This document shows, in pieces, positions 61,375-64,000 of a DNA stretch of 64,000 nucleotides. Numbering within the stretch: the first letter of the stretch is position 1; each line of letters opens with the position of its first letter. The notes under the pieces were generated by a model that ran no database searches, was not told the origin of the DNA, and saw only the letters and a list, made by a program, of their open reading frames with translations. The DNA comes from Nannocystis sp. (GTDB lineage: Bacteria; Myxococcota_A; Polyangia; Nannocystales; Nannocystaceae), in assembly GCF_016714285.1 (NCBI RefSeq), contig NZ_JADJNN010000003.1, positions 186,001 to 250,000 of the forward strand, written 5' to 3'. The translations under genes were made by a program, and so were the position numbers.

Positions 61375-62337
61375 TCAGTTCTTCAGGTTGAAGCCGCGCA
61401 TCCACTGCCAGGCCGCGTCGCGGACCTTGTAGGTCGGCTCGTCGAGGTAATGCGGGGCGCCGGGGACCAGGTCGAAGCGGGTGGTATAGCCGTACTTGTT
61501 CTTCCAGGTCTCGGCCTCGAACTGGACGGCGTTGGCGTCGAAGTTGGGGTCCTCGGAGCCGCAGGCGTAGTACATGCGCAGCTTGTGGCCGTTCCAGCTG
61601 GCGAGGGCGTCCTGGGCGAAGTTGCCGCCGGTGCCGGGGAAGACCATCGTGCCGGCGAGGGTGTCCTGATTCTCTGAGCCGATGATAATGACGAGGTTGC
61701 CGCCCGCGGACCAGCCGGCCCAGTAGTAGCGGCCGCGGTCGACGTTGTACTGGGCGTCGAGGATCTCGAGGGTCTCGTTGAGCTTGGCGACGATCTTGTT
61801 GGTGTCGTTGTATTCGTGGAGGTCGACCAGGATCGCGGCGTCGGCGAGGGTCGCGTTCTGCCACTGGTCGAGGGTCTCGTTGAACAGCCAGATCACCGGT
61901 GAGGCCAATTGCTGCGGGTCGTAGGTGGTAGGTATATAGATCTCGGCGCCCAGCGGGGTGAGGCTTGAGCTGCCCGGGGAGATGGTTCCGCCCATGCCGT
62001 TGGAGGGGTCGACGTTGACGTTGGGGTCGAGCGGCGCGCCGGTGCTGCTGTCGCCGTCGCTGGTGCTCGCGGGCGGGTCGGTCGTGGGGTCGGTCGTGGC
62101 GTCGCTGGTGGGGCCGCCGGTGGGGCCGTCGCTGGTGAGGCCGCTGCTGGTGCCGGGGGCGGTGGTGGTACCGGAGGCGGCGGTGGTGCCGCCCGGGTTG
62201 TCGGTGGTCGGCGTGGACTCGCTGCTGCTGGGCGCGGTGGCGGTGATGCTAACGGGGCCTGCGGTGGTGCCGTCGTCACCGTCGCCGCCCTGGCTGCAGG
62301 CGAGGAGGAGGAGGGGGAGGAGGGCGAGGCGACGCAT
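61375..62337 (-). CDS. Lipoprotein with alpha/beta-hydrolase (esterase-like) domain
   Basis: The 320-residue protein starts at ATG 62337 with a lipoprotein signal (LALLPLLLLACSQ). Residues ~20-120 are a Thr/Ser/Gly/Pro linker. The C-terminal ~200 residues look like an alpha/beta hydrolase: nucleophile elbow YWAGWSAGGN, oxyanion-side VIWLF, and a late His in PGAPHYLDE. This resembles esterases or PHB-depolymerase-type enzymes on the cell surface; substrate unknown. It ends 4 bp from the convergent lipoprotein gene. Confidence 0.8.
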   Translation of the reverse strand: MRRLALLPLLLLACSQGGDGDDGTTAGPVSITATAPSSSESTPTTDNPGGTTAASGTTTAPGTSSGLTSDGPTGGPTSDATTDPTTDPPASTSDGDSSTGAPLDPNVNVDPSNGMGGTISPGSSSLTPLGAEIYIPTTYDPQQLASPVIWLFNETLDQWQNATLADAAILVDLHEYNDTNKIVAKLNETLEILDAQYNVDRGRYYWAGWSAGGNLVIIIGSENQDTLAGTMVFPGTGGNFAQDALASWNGHKLRMYYACGSEDPNFDANAVQFEAETWKNKYGYTTRFDLVPGAPHYLDEPTYKVRDAAWQWMRGFNLKN

Positions 62338-62392
62338 GGCGCAGCATCGCAGGGGCGGCGGGCGATGTCACGCGGCGCAACGCGGAGCGGCG

Positions 62393-62482
62393 GGTCAGGG
62401 GCCCGCGAACAGGACGCGGTCAAGGGCGAGACGAGCGCGCGAGGGACATGCGGCGCGGTCAAGGGCCCGCGAACAGGACGCG
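62393..62482. repeat. 26-bp direct repeat at a gene 3' end
   Basis: GGTCAAGGGCCCGCGAACAG plus GACGCG at 62457-62482 holds the stop of the membrane hydroxylase gene. It recurs with one mismatch at 62393-62418, 64 bp away. A third partial copy (GGTCAAGGGC) begins at 62418. Confidence 0.9.
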
Positions 62483-63556
62483 CAGGAGGGCGAGGCTGCC
62501 GGCGAGGCGCAGCAGCTCGAGCGGCCAGCCCCAGCGATGCCGCTCGAGCAGGCCGGCCCAGGCGATCGCGCCGGCGGCGACCAGGCCGACACCGGCGAGG
62601 CGGAGGGCTGGCGAGAGTGAGAGGCCGTGCAGGACCAGCAGCATGGTGGCCGGGATAGCGAGGGCGGCCTGGACGAGGATGTAGCGGGTGAGCCCGGGGG
62701 AGGTCGGGACCTCGTAGCGCGGCTCGTCGCGGGTGGTGGTGACGGAGGGCTGTCCGGGGCGCCAGCCGGGGTGCGCCACGATCGCGTGGAGGCGGTCGCG
62801 CCAGCGCGAGGTGCTCGCGGCGAGCCCGGCGATGGTGAAGTAGTAGTGAAAATTGGCCCACAGCGGGTTCAAGCTGCGCAGCGGCTTGGTGGTGCCGTAG
62901 ATCGGTGGCTCTCGCTCGAGCGCGTGGCTGCCGAAGAGGCGGTCCCAGAGGATGAAGATGCCGCCGTAGTTGCGGTCGAGGTACTGCGGGTTGACGGCGT
63001 GGTGGACGCGGTGCAGCGAGGGCGTGTTGAACACCCGCTCGAAGGCGCCGAGCTTGCCGATGAGCTCGGTGTGCAGCCAGAACTGGTAGAGCGAGTTGAT
63101 GCCCTTGCAGGCGGCGTACACGAGCGGCGGGACGCCGAGCAGCGCGAGCGGGAGCAGGAAGGGCACCATGCTGAGGTTGGTGAACAGGGCCTGGCGCAGG
63201 GCGACGGCGAGGTTGTAGTCCTCGCTGTGGTGGTGGACGATGTGCGAGGCCCACAGGATGTTCACCTCGTGGCTGGCCCGGTGCCACCAGTAGTAGAAGA
63301 AGTCGACGCCGATCATGCCGATCAGCCACACGCCGGCGGTGCTCGGCTCGACCACGCGAAACTGGTAGACCCAGGCGTAGACGGCGAGGCCGAGGCCGAA
63401 GCTGATGATGTTGAAGAGCTGCTGGGTGATGCCGCAGCTGATGTCGCTGAGCGCGACCGGCAGGTGATAGACGTTGCGACCGCGACGGCGCGCGAGCAGC
63501 AGCTCGAGCCCGATGAAGAGGATAAAGCCGGGGATCGACCAGGCGATGATCTGCAC
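62459..63556 (-). CDS. Fatty acid hydroxylase/sterol desaturase superfamily membrane protein
   Basis: The 365-residue protein has several membrane helices and the eight-His di-iron set: HRASHE (HxxxH), HIVHHHSEDYN (HxxHH) and HRVHHAVNPQYLDRNYGG (HxxHH). The layout resembles the alkylglycerol-monooxygenase-like branch, which uses O2 to cleave or hydroxylate lipids; sterol modification is another option. The C-terminal ~100 residues add three or four more hydrophobic helices. Start GTG 63556. Its stop lies in a 26-bp duplication. Confidence 0.88.
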   Translation of the reverse strand: MQIIAWSIPGFILFIGLELLLARRRGRNVYHLPVALSDISCGITQQLFNIISFGLGLAVYAWVYQFRVVEPSTAGVWLIGMIGVDFFYYWWHRASHEVNILWASHIVHHHSEDYNLAVALRQALFTNLSMVPFLLPLALLGVPPLVYAACKGINSLYQFWLHTELIGKLGAFERVFNTPSLHRVHHAVNPQYLDRNYGGIFILWDRLFGSHALEREPPIYGTTKPLRSLNPLWANFHYYFTIAGLAASTSRWRDRLHAIVAHPGWRPGQPSVTTTRDEPRYEVPTSPGLTRYILVQAALAIPATMLLVLHGLSLSPALRLAGVGLVAAGAIAWAGLLERHRWGWPLELLRLAGSLALLRVLFAGP

Positions 63557-63682
63557 GAGGACTCCGCTCCGGGGATCGAGCGTGCGCCCGCGAGGGGGCG
63601 GAGGGCAAGCGGGCGAGGCTACGCGGGGGCGGTGTGCAGACGAGGAGCGGTGCCGGGCTTCAAGTGCTTGGTGCCTGCAGGT

Positions 63683-64000
63683 TCACCAGAACTTCCACCA
63701 GGGGCGCGGCGGGCTCTCGTCGGTGGTGGCGGCGGCGGGGCCGTTCGGGTGGGGGTGTGTGCCGAGGCGATCGAGGCCGTCGTGGAAGGTGGTGTATTGG
63801 GCGAGGTCGGGGCGAGCGAGCGGCCAGATGGCGAGGTCGACGCGGGCGGCGGCGTCGTCGACCTGACGCCGCAGGTCGGCCGGGGCACGTCCGCTGGCGC
63901 CGGCGATGCCCGCGACGACCTGGTCGACGAGGGGCTCGCGGCCGCCGATGGCGACGACGCGACCGAGGCCGTAGAGCACGAGCGCCTCGGTCTGCGGGAA
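63683..64000 (-). CDS. Unknown protein, C-terminal part only
   Basis: The minus-strand frame is open from the window edge to a TGA at 63683-63685, so 105 C-terminal residues are visible. It reads FPQTEALVLYGLGRVVAIGG, then RAPADLRRQVDDAAARVDLA and an end PPRPWWKFW. The aromatic C-terminus follows an Ala/Pro/Thr-rich stretch. No family was recognised. The 126 bp between it and the hydroxylase gene hold nothing recognised. Confidence 0.55.
   Translation of the reverse strand, partial: FPQTEALVLYGLGRVVAIGGREPLVDQVVAGIAGASGRAPADLRRQVDDAAARVDLAIWPLARPDLAQYTTFHDGLDRLGTHPHPNGPAAATTDESPPRPWWKFW

Overview
The window is very GC-rich DNA, and its gene content points to a myxobacterium, most likely of the Nannocystis/Plesiocystis kind. 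The signs are a giant TPR protein, an FHA-GAF adenylate cyclase, a Ser/Thr kinase with a TPR tail, an ADYC-domain lipoprotein with NGTRL repeats, Cys-rich 'CGDG...CDDGN' lipoproteins, Ser/Thr/Gly-rich lipoprotein linkers and a bacterial lipoxygenase. The lineage is inferred from family content only. No prophage, transposase, CRISPR array or rRNA gene was seen.

Layout. 1-15.7 kb: the end of a giant TPR protein, a frameshifted adenylate cyclase, and a methyltransferase-like/coiled-coil/acidic fusion. 15.8-23.5 kb: two tRNA-Leu genes, ThiD-like kinase, LRR lipoprotein, TatD, an FAD-linked 2-hydroxyacid dehydrogenase and a glutaredoxin-rhodanese-NifU fusion. 23.6-29.4 kb: an operator-like palindrome ahead of a 2-hydroxyacyl-CoA-dehydratase-like protein and its tandem BadF/HgdC-type activase. 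29.4-33 kb: a broken Rpn-type nuclease, pssA, adk and AMMECR1. 33.4-42.6 kb: ADYC lipoprotein and kinase, a GT39-type membrane glycosyltransferase, a radical SAM/SPASM enzyme, a 2OG-Fe(II) oxygenase and lipoproteins. 42.6-50.3 kb (minus): a seven-gene, translationally coupled operon of radical SAM, stand-alone asparagine-synthetase-like ligase, full AsnB, GT1 and GT2 glycosyltransferases, ROK-like protein and PIG-L deacetylase. It looks like a small biosynthetic cluster and is the best candidate for an undescribed system. 50.4-64 kb: Cys-rich lipoproteins, a protein of four tandem L7/L12 C-terminal domains, an SDR-lipoxygenase pair, clpS-clpA, a GNAT-like protein, an esterase-like lipoprotein and a fatty-acid-hydroxylase-superfamily membrane enzyme.

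Three patterns recur. (1) Sequence around stop codons is often duplicated in tandem, especially between convergent genes. (2) Many genes have a -10-like hexamer ending 5-7 nt before the start codon and no Shine-Dalgarno sequence, which suggests leaderless transcripts. (3) Six genes carry apparent frameshifts at homopolymers or short repeats. These may be base-call errors or real slippage, and all intact/broken calls should be read with that in mind.
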